Source: UBA5069 sp963773745 (GTDB taxonomy: Bacteria > Chloroflexota > Anaerolineae > Caldilineales > Caldilineaceae). Taken from it: 64,000 nt of DNA. A model generated the notes under the pieces. It saw nothing but the letters and a program-made list of their open reading frames with translations, did no database searches and had not been told where the DNA came from. Shown here one piece after another: positions 8,867-19,050 of the stretch (position 1 is its first letter; the number at the start of each line of letters is the position of its first letter). The translations under genes were made by a program, and so were the position numbers. The stretch covers positions 248,001 to 312,000 of the forward strand of contig CAVZCL010000004.1 in the NCBI GenBank assembly GCA_963773745.1. Direction: 5' to 3'.

Positions 8867-9295
8867 TCAGTTCAAGTAAAGCTCGCGCGCTGCGGGCGCA
8901 GCCAACGCAATCACCGTCGCAACGGCCAGGAGCAGACCCGGCCAGTCGCTGTTACCGGAGGAGACCCACGCGGCCGTTAGCAAGGCGAGCGCCGCCAATG
9001 AGCCGGCCGCCGCACCTAACCACGCCCACGCACGCCCGTTGGGCAGCGCCATGGCCGCCACCAGCAGGAGCACGCCAAGCACCAGCGCAGCCGTGGCAAA
9101 CGCAACGGTCGCAGGATCGGCAAAGGCCATGGCAGCGGCCAGGCGCGCGTCGGGCATGAGGGTTTGCAGCGCGCGTGTCAGCAGCCAGCCGCCCAGCGCC
9201 ACAAGCAGCAGCGCATGCAGCAGCCGCAGCGCACGCTGCCCACGCCAGCCCGGTGCAATGCCTCTTGCGGTTTCATCCTTCGCTTCGTAAGCCAT
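8867..9295 (-). CDS. Small integral membrane protein, function unknown
   Basis: 142 residues with four predicted membrane helices (LLHALLLVALGGWLL; ATAALVLGVLLLVAAMAL; GAAAGSLAALALLTAAW; LLLAVATVIALAAP) and short charged ends. I do not recognise the family. The ATG at 9295 (MAYEAKDETARG) was chosen because a -10-like TATACT lies only 7 nt upstream, which would give a leaderless mRNA, and because longer versions add non-conserved-looking residues. It is convergent with the doxX-like gene and divergent from the WG-repeat gene. Confidence 0.7.
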   Translation of the reverse strand: MAYEAKDETARGIAPGWRGQRALRLLHALLLVALGGWLLTRALQTLMPDARLAAAMAFADPATVAFATAALVLGVLLLVAAMALPNGRAWAWLGAAAGSLAALALLTAAWVSSGNSDWPGLLLAVATVIALAAPAARELYLN

Positions 9296-9302
9296 TGCGA
9301 GT

Positions 9303-9308
9303 AGTATA
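9303..9308 (-). promoter_or_regulatory. Probable -10 of a leaderless promoter
   Basis: TATACT on the minus strand lies 7 nt before the ATG at 9295, the spacing expected when transcription starts at the start codon. No good -35 is seen, so the call is tentative. Confidence 0.4.
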
Positions 9309-9429
9309 CAGGCTGGCGGGCGCGATGATGCACCGTGGCGCACGATTGTGCAATGTGCCGCACTGGGCGCCGCTGGGGCTGCAGCTTGTGGCCGCACATG
9401 GATGACTTAAGCAGGTACATTCAGGGAAG

Positions 9430-11838
9430 ATGCGCATGAAGACGCAATGGTATCGCGTAGTACTGGTTGCCGCGTTTGCCGTAACCTTGCTGGTCGCCGC
9501 CAACAGCGCGCTGGCCGCACCACCGCAGCAGGAAGGCGCCACCCCGACGGTTGACCCCTTCCTGGGGGCGCCAACACCCACGGTGGACCCGCTGCTGCCC
9601 GCGCCCACGACTGATCCGCTACTCCAGGAACAGCAGAACCCGCCGCCGGATTCGCCCCTGCCCACGCCCTTCCCGGCCCCTGGCGCAGAGCCAACACTGG
9701 AGGGCAGCGCGCCTGTTACCAGCGCAGTGCCACTGACGGACGGCGTGCCGTTGCAGCCGGAGCAGCCCGCCGCGCCGGAGCAGCCTGTTGCGCCGGTCGC
9801 GCCCGTTGTCCCCGTGGAGCCAACGCCGCCGCCGCCGCCTCTGACGGCAGAGCAGTTGCTCAACGCTACGATCCTTGTGCCCGCCATCAGCCCCACTGCG
9901 ACGGTGCAGCTGCAGGGGGGCACCTACCAAATCCCCGGCCTGGGCGCAACGGTGACGCTCTCGCCGACGCTGGTCGCGATTGGCGATCTCAACGGCGACG
10001 GCGCAGAAGACGCTGCTGCCATCCTGCAGACACTCTTCGCTGACGGCGCCACGCGCACCAACCTTGTGGCCTTCGTCAACAGTGGCGGCCAGCCCATCGC
10101 CGCCGCCGCAACGGAGCTGGCCGGCCCCCTGCGCGTTGACGCGCTGCGTGTGGAAAAGGGCGCCATCTGGCTCGATTTGCGCGTGCAGGGCCCCACCGAT
10201 AGCCCAACCAGCCCGACGCTGGCGCTCAAGCGCATCTATGTGCTGCGTGGCGACACGCTGCTCGATCTGCCAGCCGCTTCCTACGGCAAGCTCTTCCCCT
10301 ATCGCTACGGCAGGCTGGCAGGTTACGTGAATGTGTTGGGCGAATTCGTCGTGCCACCCCGCTACAGCGTGGCCGATGAGTTTGTGGAGGGGCTGGCGCT
10401 GGTCAGCGAGGACGGCACGCGCTTCGGTTTCATCAATCGGCTGGGGCAGGTGGCCATCCCGCCGGCCTATCTCTCGGCCACGCGCTTCAACGACGGCGTG
10501 GCAGTGGCCGTACCGGCGCTGATTGGCGCTGCGCCCAACACGTCGGGTGCGGTGGTCTACATCGATCGCACGGGGCGCAACATCTTTGGCGCGGCGACCT
10601 TTGGCGCGGGCCAGCCCTTTGCCGAGGGGCTGGCGGCCGTGCAGGAGGCCAATGGCCTTTTTGGCTTCATTGATCGCACGGGCGCGTATGCAATTGCGCC
10701 GGCCTTTGATTACGTCCTCTCCTTCAGCGAGGGGCTGGCTGCCGTGCTTGTGGGCGACAAAGTCGGCTACATCAACCGCATCGGCGAGATGGTGATTGAG
10801 CCCCAGTTTGACGCCGCCGATCTCTTTGCCGAGGGTGTGGCCGCCGTGGGGCTCGACACGCAGGTTGGCTTTATTGATCACACAGGCGCCTTTGCGATTG
10901 CGCCCGACTACACACGCGCCGAAGGCTTTGTTGAGGGATTGGCCGTGGCGCTCCTCGACGGCCAGGAAGTCTTTGTGGACCACAGCGGCACGCCTGTCAT
11001 TTCTGCGCCGGCCTTCACCGATGCACACAGCTTCTCTGAAGGGCTGGCGGCGGTGAAGGTGGGCGATCGTTTTGGCTACCTGAACACTCGCGGCGAGATG
11101 GCGATTGAGCCGCAGTTTGTGGTGGCGACCCCCTTTAGCGACGGCCTGGCCGTGGTGGAGACAGCCGACGCGTGGGGCGTCATCAACGCCGACGGCGTGT
11201 GGATGGTGCAGTTGACGCTTCTCCAGCCCTCCACGGCGCAGGCGGGCGCGCTGACAACGGTCATCACTGATACGACTGCAACCGTGGCGACCACGGAGAC
11301 CCTTGTGCTCACTGCGGCGGTGACTGCACCCGGCACGGCGCTGGTTCCCTTCGCGCCGCCTGTGCCCAGCGAAATTCGCCAGGGCGCTTGCTATGCCGGT
11401 TCGGACCTGCTGCGCAGCACATCGGCGTGGCGCTGCGGGGTCACCGGCGGCGAAATCTTTGACCCCTGCGTGCTGGCGAATGACGGCGCAACCGTTGTCT
11501 GTGGCGCCAACCCTGCCACAGGCGAGCCGGGCTTTGTGCTCGAATTGACCGATGCGCTGCCTGCCGTTGCTCTGGACGAAAAGGTCTATCCGGGCGCGTG
11601 GCTCTTCCAGTTGGGCAACGGCGCCATCTGCAGCTTCAACCAGGGCGCAAGCATCACCGTAGAGGGGCAGCGCATCAACTACACGTGCGATGACCTGACG
11701 CAACTCCTGGGCGAGATCGACAAGAGCGGGCCGGTGTGGACTATCAACATTGTCACCACAAGCGACGACGGCCAGGGTGTCTACGCCATTGAGACGCTGA
11801 CGCCCATGACGATTGTGCGCGCGTGGGCGGCGCCGTAA
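9430..11838 (+). CDS. Secreted WG-repeat protein
   Basis: 802 residues. A Sec signal peptide ending ANSALA is followed by a Pro/Thr-rich linker to about residue 135. A segment with a DLNGDGAEDAA calcium-loop-like motif comes next. From about residue 280 to 590 there is a run of WG (KWG) beta repeats, each of the type FINRLGQVAIPPAY...F.DGLA.V. The C-terminal region has paired cysteines (CYAGSDLLRSTSAWRCG, DPCVLANDGATVVCG) suggestive of disulfides outside the cell. WG repeats are a widespread beta-propeller-like surface module of uncertain ligand. CAGGGAAG precedes the ATG. Its stop overlaps the next gene, so the two are probably coexpressed. Confidence 0.88.
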   Translation: MRMKTQWYRVVLVAAFAVTLLVAANSALAAPPQQEGATPTVDPFLGAPTPTVDPLLPAPTTDPLLQEQQNPPPDSPLPTPFPAPGAEPTLEGSAPVTSAVPLTDGVPLQPEQPAAPEQPVAPVAPVVPVEPTPPPPPLTAEQLLNATILVPAISPTATVQLQGGTYQIPGLGATVTLSPTLVAIGDLNGDGAEDAAAILQTLFADGATRTNLVAFVNSGGQPIAAAATELAGPLRVDALRVEKGAIWLDLRVQGPTDSPTSPTLALKRIYVLRGDTLLDLPAASYGKLFPYRYGRLAGYVNVLGEFVVPPRYSVADEFVEGLALVSEDGTRFGFINRLGQVAIPPAYLSATRFNDGVAVAVPALIGAAPNTSGAVVYIDRTGRNIFGAATFGAGQPFAEGLAAVQEANGLFGFIDRTGAYAIAPAFDYVLSFSEGLAAVLVGDKVGYINRIGEMVIEPQFDAADLFAEGVAAVGLDTQVGFIDHTGAFAIAPDYTRAEGFVEGLAVALLDGQEVFVDHSGTPVISAPAFTDAHSFSEGLAAVKVGDRFGYLNTRGEMAIEPQFVVATPFSDGLAVVETADAWGVINADGVWMVQLTLLQPSTAQAGALTTVITDTTATVATTETLVLTAAVTAPGTALVPFAPPVPSEIRQGACYAGSDLLRSTSAWRCGVTGGEIFDPCVLANDGATVVCGANPATGEPGFVLELTDALPAVALDEKVYPGAWLFQLGNGAICSFNQGASITVEGQRINYTCDDLTQLLGEIDKSGPVWTINIVTTSDDGQGVYAIETLTPMTIVRAWAAP

Positions 11839-13400
11839 CGCCGCAGAGAAACGGCAGACTTGTGATTTCTCCGCGTATTCGTGCGCTGTCAGGAGCGCTG
11901 CTGCTGGCGGCCCTTCTACTCATCTCCAACCGCGCGCTGTGGGCGCAAAGCGGCGGGCCTGTCTTTGCGCTGCCGGGCCGCCTCGAAGACGCGCCTGCGC
12001 CCTTTGCGGCGCTGCTGGTGGATGATGACGGCGGCAGCACACTTCTGCTGGCTGCGACGGCTGCCATCGGTGAGCAGCTTGCTGCGCTGGCAGCGGAGAA
12101 TACACGCGTCCTCGTGTGGGGCATGGGGCAGAGTGCAAAGAGCGATGGTGTGCCAATTGTGCGTGTGAGCCGTGTCGCAAAGATGGCCGCCGATCGACCG
12201 GCAACTGTGCGCCCTGCAGCAACGCCACGCGCAACGCCCGTCGCCGCTGGCACGCCCGCCCCAACAACCTATCCCACGCTGGTGAGCCTGCCGGCCATCG
12301 GCCAGACGATTGCCGACATTGCGGTCTACGCCGCGTACGTGCGCGCCGGGCCGAGCGACGCTGCGCCCCCCATTGCCACCGTGCGCCAGGGGGCGCGCTG
12401 TCTGGTGCTGGGGCGCGCACCATCGCCGGGCTGGTACTATCTGCAGTGCCCGGGCGCAACAGGCTGGGTGCGCGAGGGGCTCTACGTAGTAGAAGGCGCG
12501 GTCGATGCGCTGCCCGCGCTCGCACCCGCTCTGTCCACGCCCGACCCAGCCGCCACGCCGTTGCCGCCGCTTTGGCAGATCACCGGCTATCCCAACCGTG
12601 GCCTTGCGGGCGACCCAAGTGCCACCTTTGGCGCAGACACAGTTGACTTCAACTGGGGCCTTGGCGCGCCGGCGGACGCCATGCCGATGGACGACTTCTC
12701 GTTGCGGCTGCAGGCAACGCTCCCCTTTGCCACCGGCGTCTACTCGGTCGCGCTTACCTACGACGACGGCGCGCGCCTCTTTGTGAACGATGAACTGGTG
12801 ATTGAAGATTGGAACGAGGGCGCGGCCCGCACGCAGTCGTGGGTAGGGCCGCTGGCGGGCGATGTGCCGCTGCGCATTGAGTACTTCGAGGCCTACAGCG
12901 AGGCCATTCTCAAGCTCGAAATTACACCGCTGCAGAGCCAGGCTGCACCGCCCACACCGGCGCCAGCCGGAGCGCGTTTGGTTACGCCACCGGTGGGCGC
13001 AGGCTGGCTGGCTGCCTACTACGCCGACCCTGCGCCCGGGCGGCAGCCCGCGCTGTTGCAGCTGGAGGCGCTGGATGCGGCCTACCCGCTGAACCGCGAG
13101 TACAGTGTGGAATCGCCCGCGCCGGGTGTGGTGGGGGTGGACAACTGGTCGGCGCGCTGGCGCGGCCGCTTTGACTTTGAGGCAGGCGACTATCGCTTTG
13201 TGGCGCGTGGCAATGAGGGCGTGCGCCTCTATATTGATGGCGTGCGGGTGATTGATGCGTGGCCCAATCAGGCCGACGAAGTGAGCACGATTGTGCGCGA
13301 CGTGGCCGCAGGCGTGCATGAGGTGATTGTGGAAATGTACGACGCAGGCGGGCTGGCGTGGGTGCGCGCCGGCTGGGATCTTCTCCCGCCGGCGCAGTAG
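11823..13400 (+). CDS. Exported protein with SH3b-like and two PA14 domains
   Basis: 525 residues. A signal/anchor helix (SGALLLAALLLISNRALWAQ) is followed by a region with an SH3b-like motif (YVRAGPS...GWYYLQCPGATGWV, about residues 165-220). Two PA14-like modules follow: about 255-375 (YDDGARLFVNDELVIEDW) and about 400-525 (GNEGVRLYIDGVRVIDAW). PA14 modules bind carbohydrates or sit in surface adhesins and glycosidases. No catalytic domain is seen, so a cell-surface binding role is inferred. The start overlaps the WG-repeat gene by 16 bp; an in-frame GTG at 11862, just before the hydrophobic signal, is an alternative. The pair looks like one transcription unit for surface proteins. Confidence 0.85.
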   Translation: MGGAVTPQRNGRLVISPRIRALSGALLLAALLLISNRALWAQSGGPVFALPGRLEDAPAPFAALLVDDDGGSTLLLAATAAIGEQLAALAAENTRVLVWGMGQSAKSDGVPIVRVSRVAKMAADRPATVRPAATPRATPVAAGTPAPTTYPTLVSLPAIGQTIADIAVYAAYVRAGPSDAAPPIATVRQGARCLVLGRAPSPGWYYLQCPGATGWVREGLYVVEGAVDALPALAPALSTPDPAATPLPPLWQITGYPNRGLAGDPSATFGADTVDFNWGLGAPADAMPMDDFSLRLQATLPFATGVYSVALTYDDGARLFVNDELVIEDWNEGAARTQSWVGPLAGDVPLRIEYFEAYSEAILKLEITPLQSQAAPPTPAPAGARLVTPPVGAGWLAAYYADPAPGRQPALLQLEALDAAYPLNREYSVESPAPGVVGVDNWSARWRGRFDFEAGDYRFVARGNEGVRLYIDGVRVIDAWPNQADEVSTIVRDVAAGVHEVIVEMYDAGGLAWVRAGWDLLPPAQ

Positions 13401-13419
13401 GCGGCGCAGTGGCTGCTGG

Positions 13420-14193
13420 TCAGGGCTGCTCGTCGGGTACAGTGAAGCGGTAGCCAACGCCGCGCAGCGTGATGAGGTAGATGGGGTAGGCGGGTTCCGG
13501 CTCAATCATCTCGCGCAGCCAGTGGATGTGCACGTCCAGCGTGCGCGTATCCTCGAGGTAGGACGTCTCCCAAATCGTCTGCATAATGTCGGCGCGGCGC
13601 ACCACCTGCTCGCTGCGCATGAGCATCTCCAGCAGCGCGCACTGTTTGGGCGTCATCTCGCGCTCACCTTTGGGCGAAGCCACGCGGCGCGTGCTCAAAT
13701 CCAGGCTGATGGGGCCGCGCCGCAACTGCATGGCAGACGCGTTTGCGAAAATCCCGCGCAGCGCCGCCAGCGCCTCGGCGGGCTCCACCGGTGTGTGCAC
13801 CTGGGCGTCAAAGGGGAAGTCGTACGGCTGGCCGCGGCCACCGGCTACGGCCACAATTGCCACGCCGGGCAGCCGCATGCGCAGCGCCTGGCAGAAGTGC
13901 AGCCGGCTGTCGCGCTTGCTGGATGTTTCCACAAGCACGAGCGAAGGCGGCTGCAACTGGATATGGCGCAGCGCCAGCTTCTGGCTGGTGACGACCTCAA
14001 GTTGAGGGCTGGTCGCGTCGTAGCTATCCGTGTGCGTCCGTTCGGCCACTTGCAGGCCGTCGCGCAGGAGGGCGCGCAAAGCGTCGGCCGTGGCAATGCT
14101 GCGACCGAGGTAGAGAATGCGCGGCGGCGCCTCATGGAGAGACTCTGCGTCCGCCGCGCGAATTGAATTGTTGGATACGTCGTGCGCCGTCAT
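13420..14193 (-). CDS. Winged-helix (OmpR/PhoB-type) transcriptional regulator
   Basis: 257 residues. The N-terminal ~125 residues resemble a receiver-like fold (ILYLGRSIATADALRALL; SLVLVET), but I do not see the conserved phospho-acceptor Asp pair clearly, so it may be an atypical or unphosphorylated receiver. The C-terminal OmpR/PhoB DNA-binding domain is clear: REMTPKQCALLEMLMRSEQ, DTRTLDVHIHWLREMIE, YLITLRGVGYRF. No sensor kinase gene is adjacent. The ATG at 14193 was chosen because a -35/-10 promoter (TTGTAC-18-TATACT) lies just upstream; longer starts would read through it. Confidence 0.88.
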   Translation of the reverse strand: MTAHDVSNNSIRAADAESLHEAPPRILYLGRSIATADALRALLRDGLQVAERTHTDSYDATSPQLEVVTSQKLALRHIQLQPPSLVLVETSSKRDSRLHFCQALRMRLPGVAIVAVAGGRGQPYDFPFDAQVHTPVEPAEALAALRGIFANASAMQLRRGPISLDLSTRRVASPKGEREMTPKQCALLEMLMRSEQVVRRADIMQTIWETSYLEDTRTLDVHIHWLREMIEPEPAYPIYLITLRGVGYRFTVPDEQP

Positions 14194-14234
14194 GGCTGGA
14201 GTTCTGGCGTGCGCTGAGATGAGACAGTCTCCCA

Positions 14235-14264
14235 AGTATACTTTATCGTGCGCAAGGGGTACAA
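14235..14264 (-). promoter_or_regulatory. Sigma-70-type promoter of the winged-helix regulator gene
   Basis: On the minus strand, TTGTAC (14259-14264) and TATACT (14235-14240) are separated by 18 bp, about 42 bp before the ATG at 14193. Confidence 0.7.
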
Positions 14265-14377
14265 TCGATTCGCTTCCGGCGGGCCATGCGTCCTTGGGAA
14301 AGCTGAAGCAGCAACCAGCCGACAAGCAACCGTCTGTACTGCAATTCATCAAACCGTAACTCTGAGAGCCCTATTCG

Positions 14378-15752
<1,375 letters not shown>

Positions 15753-15754
<2 letters not shown>

Positions 15755-15829
15755 CGATTCAGATTTGTCGATTCAGATTTGACGGTCAAGGTTCGACGGT
15801 AGCAGATTGCCAATTGAGAATTGAAAACC
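15753..15829. repeat. Degenerate heptamer array after hisS
   Basis: Eleven 7-nt units can be phased without gaps: GACGATT, CAGATTT, GTCGATT, CAGATTT, GACGGTC, AAGGTTC, GACGGTA, GCAGATT, GCCAATT, GAGAATT, GAAAACC. The first unit overlaps the hisS stop codon. Confidence 0.75.
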
Positions 15830-15830
15830 A

Positions 15831-15854
15831 AGCGCCGGCCCATGGGCCGGCGCT
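15831..15854 (+). terminator. Palindromic terminator-like hairpin of hisS
   Basis: A perfect 24-bp palindrome (arms AGCGCCGGCCCA / TGGGCCGGCGCT) is followed by TTCTGTG. The T-run is weak, but its position 77 bp after the hisS stop supports a terminator. Confidence 0.65.
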
Positions 15855-15990
15855 TTCTGTGCTGCATCTGCAAGGTGAGCGATTGCGTAGCGGCGGTGCA
15901 AGCCGCTGAACTCGAGGATGCGACGCGTTCCACATTACAAAGGCGCTGCAGCGACCGCTGCAGGCCGAAGCCTGTGGCGCTTTTCTTCCC

Positions 15991-16257
15991 TCTCCAAACT
16001 GGCTATGCGTTATACGCATCGCGTTTGGTTGAGGTTTGGTGCGCAGCCGTTGTAGCCCGCAGGGCTGATGTCGTATGTAGGTCAAGTCTCCGGCGTGACG
16101 CAGCCCGCAGGGCTGAATGCTGCGACGAGCATGCCCAAGCGATTAGCTGTTAGCCGCGACTTCAGCCCTGCGGGCTGCGTCACGCCGGAGACGTGACCTA
16201 CGACCGGCGTTAGCCACATCAAATCGAGATGCGTAAAATGCATAGCCAAACTGGAGA
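15991..16257. repeat. Nested ~267-bp imperfect palindrome (MITE-like)
   Basis: Outer arms 15991-16023 and 16225-16257 are inverted copies (TCTCCAAACTGGCTATGC...), with about 85% identity. Inner arms 16077-16117 and 16161-16201 are inverted over 41 bp with a single mismatch (GTAGGTCAAGTCTCCGGCG...). Together they fill most of the 590-bp gene-free stretch between hisS and the small gene at 16345. No transposase or other coding potential is seen. The inner unit shares the GTAGGTCACGTCTC core with the element at 24071 and the hairpin at 17745. Confidence 0.85.
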
Positions 16258-16344
16258 GGTGACGGGGCTGAGGTTGCTGTTGGCGCGTATCGACGAAGCA
16301 ACTTGCCAACAATTCATGAGCCGCCGCTACACGATGCGCCGCGT

Positions 16345-16617
16345 TCAGCGCCTGTAGCGCGCCAGCACGGTTGCTGCCACGGCATGCAAGCCTCGGCTGC
16401 CCATCACCACGCCGCCATAGACGACGCGTGTGATCGCCTCCTGTGTGCCCTCAACGCCGTTGACGATGCACGCAGGCGCGCCCACACGCCGTACGGCGCC
16501 GTAGACCGTATCGGCAATCGAAAGCTGCGCGTCCAGAAGTTGGCGCGCGCCCCGCTCCACGCCCACCTGCAGCAGGTCGTTCGCCCCCTGCAACTGTTGC
16601 AATTCTTCCTGATTCAT
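16345..16617 (-). CDS. Small protein of unknown function, coupled to the hydrolase
   Basis: 90 residues, starting MNQEELQQLQGANDLLQ. A predicted amphipathic helical N-terminus is followed by a Val/Gly/Ala-rich region (RVVYGGVVMGSRGLHAVAAT). I do not recognise the family. Its ATG overlaps the TGA of the upstream lipase-like gene (ATGA at 16614-16617), so translation is coupled and the two proteins probably act together. Confidence 0.65.
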   Translation of the reverse strand: MNQEELQQLQGANDLLQVGVERGARQLLDAQLSIADTVYGAVRRVGAPACIVNGVEGTQEAITRVVYGGVVMGSRGLHAVAATVLARYRR

Positions 16618-17633
16618 GGCGCATTCACTTCCTTGTCGAGAGGCAGCGCACACCATTCGAGGATTTGCGCATAGACAGCATGGCTGCGCGCAAGCCCCAC
16701 GTGATGGATGCCCGGAAAGACCCTTACGTTGGATTGTGGCGGCGTTTCGGCTGCGGCGCCCATACGCGCCGGCGTGCGCGGTGGGTGAACCAGGCCGTCG
16801 CCAAAGAGCAGGCTGGCCGCATGGCGCTCCGAGCCGCCCAACGTGCCCGCAATCAGATAATGCTCGGCGCTGCGGAGCCAGGGCAGCGGCTCGCCGGGTG
16901 CGGCAATGTCGTCAGCGTAGCGCATTTCGTGTTGGGCGCCGTGGCGCAAATCCTGCACACCCTGGCTGCGCAAGTTGATGAGCTGGCCAATCAGGCGCGT
17001 AATCGGGTTGGGCAGCGCCATGAGCGTCGAGGCCGTCTTGTGCGCGAAACGCTCGAGGTCGGCCCCTTCGTGCGGCGTGCCCAGGTAGATCATGCGCTTG
17101 ACGGAATCGACCCACTTGAGCAGTGTGGCCGAGCCTTCGTAGCAGGCGTGGCGGATGACCAGCCCGCCCATGCTGTGGCCGATCAGCAGGATCTCTTCGA
17201 TTGGCACGGGCCACGCCGTTGCCAGCTCCTCGAGTAGTTTGGCCAGGTGGCGGCCGTTGGCGGCAATGGGCAGGCCGCTGTTGTAGCGCACGCCAATGGG
17301 CGTATAGCCCAGGTCGGCCTGGAGTTTGTGGCCGTAGGAGGTTTCGACGGCGCCCTCTGCGCCGCTGCACGGCTCCGTCCAGTTCCACATGCTTTCGCTG
17401 CAGCCCAGCCCATGCACAAGCAGCACAATGCGCGGCCCCGGCGGCGGCTGCATGGCAGCCAGCGCACTAGGTGACAGGCGCAGCCGCTGCCCGCCGGCAT
17501 AGAACGCCATGTCAATTGCGAGCGGGTTCAGCTCGGCATGCAGAAAATCGCCCAGTGCGCCATTGAGCGCGCACTGCGCCCAGAGAACCCAGCGCGGCCC
17601 GCCCGATGCGGTAAGTTGTTGGCTTTCGATCAC
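16614..17633 (-). CDS. Alpha/beta-hydrolase, lipase/PGAP1-like
   Basis: 339 residues. The oxyanion region HGLGCSESMWNW is followed by the nucleophile elbow GHSMGGL (Ser at about residue 173). The order fits an esterase/lipase alpha/beta-hydrolase of the PGAP1/triacylglycerol lipase-like group. A candidate catalytic His is in FPGIHHVGLA near the C-terminus. No signal peptide is evident, so it is probably cytoplasmic or peripheral. The natural substrate is unknown. It overlaps the next small gene by four bases (ATGA). Confidence 0.87.
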   Translation of the reverse strand: MIESQQLTASGGPRWVLWAQCALNGALGDFLHAELNPLAIDMAFYAGGQRLRLSPSALAAMQPPPGPRIVLLVHGLGCSESMWNWTEPCSGAEGAVETSYGHKLQADLGYTPIGVRYNSGLPIAANGRHLAKLLEELATAWPVPIEEILLIGHSMGGLVIRHACYEGSATLLKWVDSVKRMIYLGTPHEGADLERFAHKTASTLMALPNPITRLIGQLINLRSQGVQDLRHGAQHEMRYADDIAAPGEPLPWLRSAEHYLIAGTLGGSERHAASLLFGDGLVHPPRTPARMGAAAETPPQSNVRVFPGIHHVGLARSHAVYAQILEWCALPLDKEVNAP

Positions 17634-17744
17634 GATTCACTTCCACGTCTCAGCGCGTCTCCCGGGGAATCCCCCTACGCGTACCCTTATTGTACTGCAC
17701 TGTGTGACGCAATGCGAGGATTCAGCATGTGCGTTCTACGCAGT

Positions 17745-17883
17745 GCGTGCGTCTTTAGGTCAGGTCTCCAGGCGTGACGCTGTGGCTGTACGTCCGCTGT
17801 GCCAGGCCAGGAGATCTGACCTAAAAACGCACGCGCGACATTGCCAGTTTCATACGCGACAACCGAGGGCTGGAAGCCCTCGG
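17745..17883. repeat. Inverted-repeat element between hydrolase and aldo/keto reductase genes
   Basis: Arms 17745-17769 and 17810-17834 are inverted copies over 25 bp (GCGTGCGTCTTTAGGTCAG...). A second small stem, CCGAGGGC / GCCCTCGG, is at 17863-17883. It shares the AGGTCA-GTCTCC core with the palindromes at 16077 and 24102. Confidence 0.8.
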
Positions 17884-17917
17884 CTACGAAATCCCTGCTC
17901 TGCATCGTACGTATTGC

Positions 17918-18919
17918 CTAAACGTAGCGCTGCGCCATCCACGGTGCGGAGTTGAAGAAGCTGGCAATGACGCCACCCGGCGGCGACAGCGCATCGCAGG
18001 CGGCGCGCAACTCGTCGCTCAACGTCATCTCCAGCACGGGGAGGAGCGTCGTCAGTTGCTCGGGCGTGCGCGGGCCAATGATGGGCGCAGTGACGCCTGC
18101 CTGCTCCTTGACCCACAGCACGGCCAGTTGCGCCGGCTCCATACCATGCGCGCGTGCCAGCGCGGCGAAGCGGTTGCCCACCTCCACGCCGCGTGCGGTC
18201 ACGCGCTCGGCATAGATGCCGCCGCGCAGCTGCGCGCGCGAGTCGGCGGGCACCTCCTCGGCGCTGGCATAGCGCCCGGCCAGCATCCCCATGGCCATGG
18301 GCGACCAGGTGATGAGCCCCAGCCCCTGTTTGCGCACCATGGGCAGCAGCTCGTTCTCCACGCGCCTGTCAAGCAAGTTGTAGGGCGACTGCTCGGAGAC
18401 AAAGCGCACGTAGCCGCGCAGCTCGCTCACCATCAGCGCCTCCATAATGTGCCACGCAGGCGCTGTGGAGGAGCCGATGTAGCGCACCTTGCCCTGGCGC
18501 ACAAGGTCATCGAGGGCGCGCAGCGTCTCCTCAAGCGGCACGTCAAAGTCGGGACGGTGCAGCTGGTAGAGGTCGATGACATCAGTTTGCAGGCGGCGCA
18601 GAGAAGCTTCGCAGGCGCGCATGATGTGATAGCGCGAGTTGCCGCGGTCGTTGGGGTTGGCGCTGGTGGGATAATAGCACTTGCTGGTGAGGATGACTCG
18701 ATTGCGCGCGCCCAGGCTTTTGAGGATGCGCCCTATCATCTTCTCGGTTTCGCCGGCGGCGTAGAGATCGGCCGTGTCAATGCAGTTGATGCCTGCATCG
18801 AGCGCAGCGGCAACGATGGCGAGCGCGTCCTCCTCCGGCGTAGGGTTGCCGAAGTTATCGGTGCCCAGCACAAGGGGCGCAACTTGCAGGCCGCAGCGGC
18901 CAAGGTGGCGGTGGTTCAT
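17918..18919 (-). CDS. Aldo/keto reductase
   Basis: NADPH-type oxidoreductase of 333 residues with the (beta/alpha)8 barrel. The catalytic tetrad is visible: Asp and Tyr in CIDTADLYAAGE, Lys in ILTSKCYYP, His in LYQLHRPD. The cofactor-binding C-terminus is present (APIIGPRTPEQL). It resembles the family of 'aldo/keto reductases' related to potassium-channel beta subunits and YajO-type enzymes; the physiological substrate cannot be inferred. The ATG at 18919 (MNHRHLGRCGLQVAPL) is standard. It lies downstream of the RNase D-like gene, separated by a strong hairpin, so the two may be independent units. Confidence 0.93.
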   Translation of the reverse strand: MNHRHLGRCGLQVAPLVLGTDNFGNPTPEEDALAIVAAALDAGINCIDTADLYAAGETEKMIGRILKSLGARNRVILTSKCYYPTSANPNDRGNSRYHIMRACEASLRRLQTDVIDLYQLHRPDFDVPLEETLRALDDLVRQGKVRYIGSSTAPAWHIMEALMVSELRGYVRFVSEQSPYNLLDRRVENELLPMVRKQGLGLITWSPMAMGMLAGRYASAEEVPADSRAQLRGGIYAERVTARGVEVGNRFAALARAHGMEPAQLAVLWVKEQAGVTAPIIGPRTPEQLTTLLPVLEMTLSDELRAACDALSPPGGVIASFFNSAPWMAQRYV

Positions 18920-18943
18920 GAGGCCCGGGTCTGTTCGCTTGGC

Positions 18944-19044
18944 GTAGAAGTAGCGTAGAAGTAGCGTAGAAGTGGCGCAGAAGACAGAATTGAAGACTGA
19001 CGATTGACGATTGGCGTGCCGATCATCAATCGTCAGTCTTCAAT
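18944..19044. repeat. 11-mer repeats plus heptamer hairpin
   Basis: Three and a half copies of GTAGAAGTAGC (about 18944-18982) are followed by heptamers ATTGAAG, ACTGACG, ATTGACG and ATTGGCG (18989-19016). Bases 18989-19007 pair perfectly with 19026-19044 (19 bp). The hairpin lies just after the stop of the RNase D-like gene and probably ends its transcript. Confidence 0.88.
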
Positions 19045-19050
19045 GATTTG

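Noticed and set aside
9619..11703. 694-codon open frame opposite the WG-repeat gene
   Set aside because: Shadow of the WG repeats; the apparent internal repetition only mirrors the coding strand.
13420..14193. Full two-component response regulator
   Set aside because: Only the winged-helix part is certain; the conserved acidic pocket and phospho-acceptor Asp are not clear and no kinase gene is adjacent.
15755..16344. A gene in the gap after hisS
   Set aside because: Open frames there are short and lie wholly inside inverted repeats.
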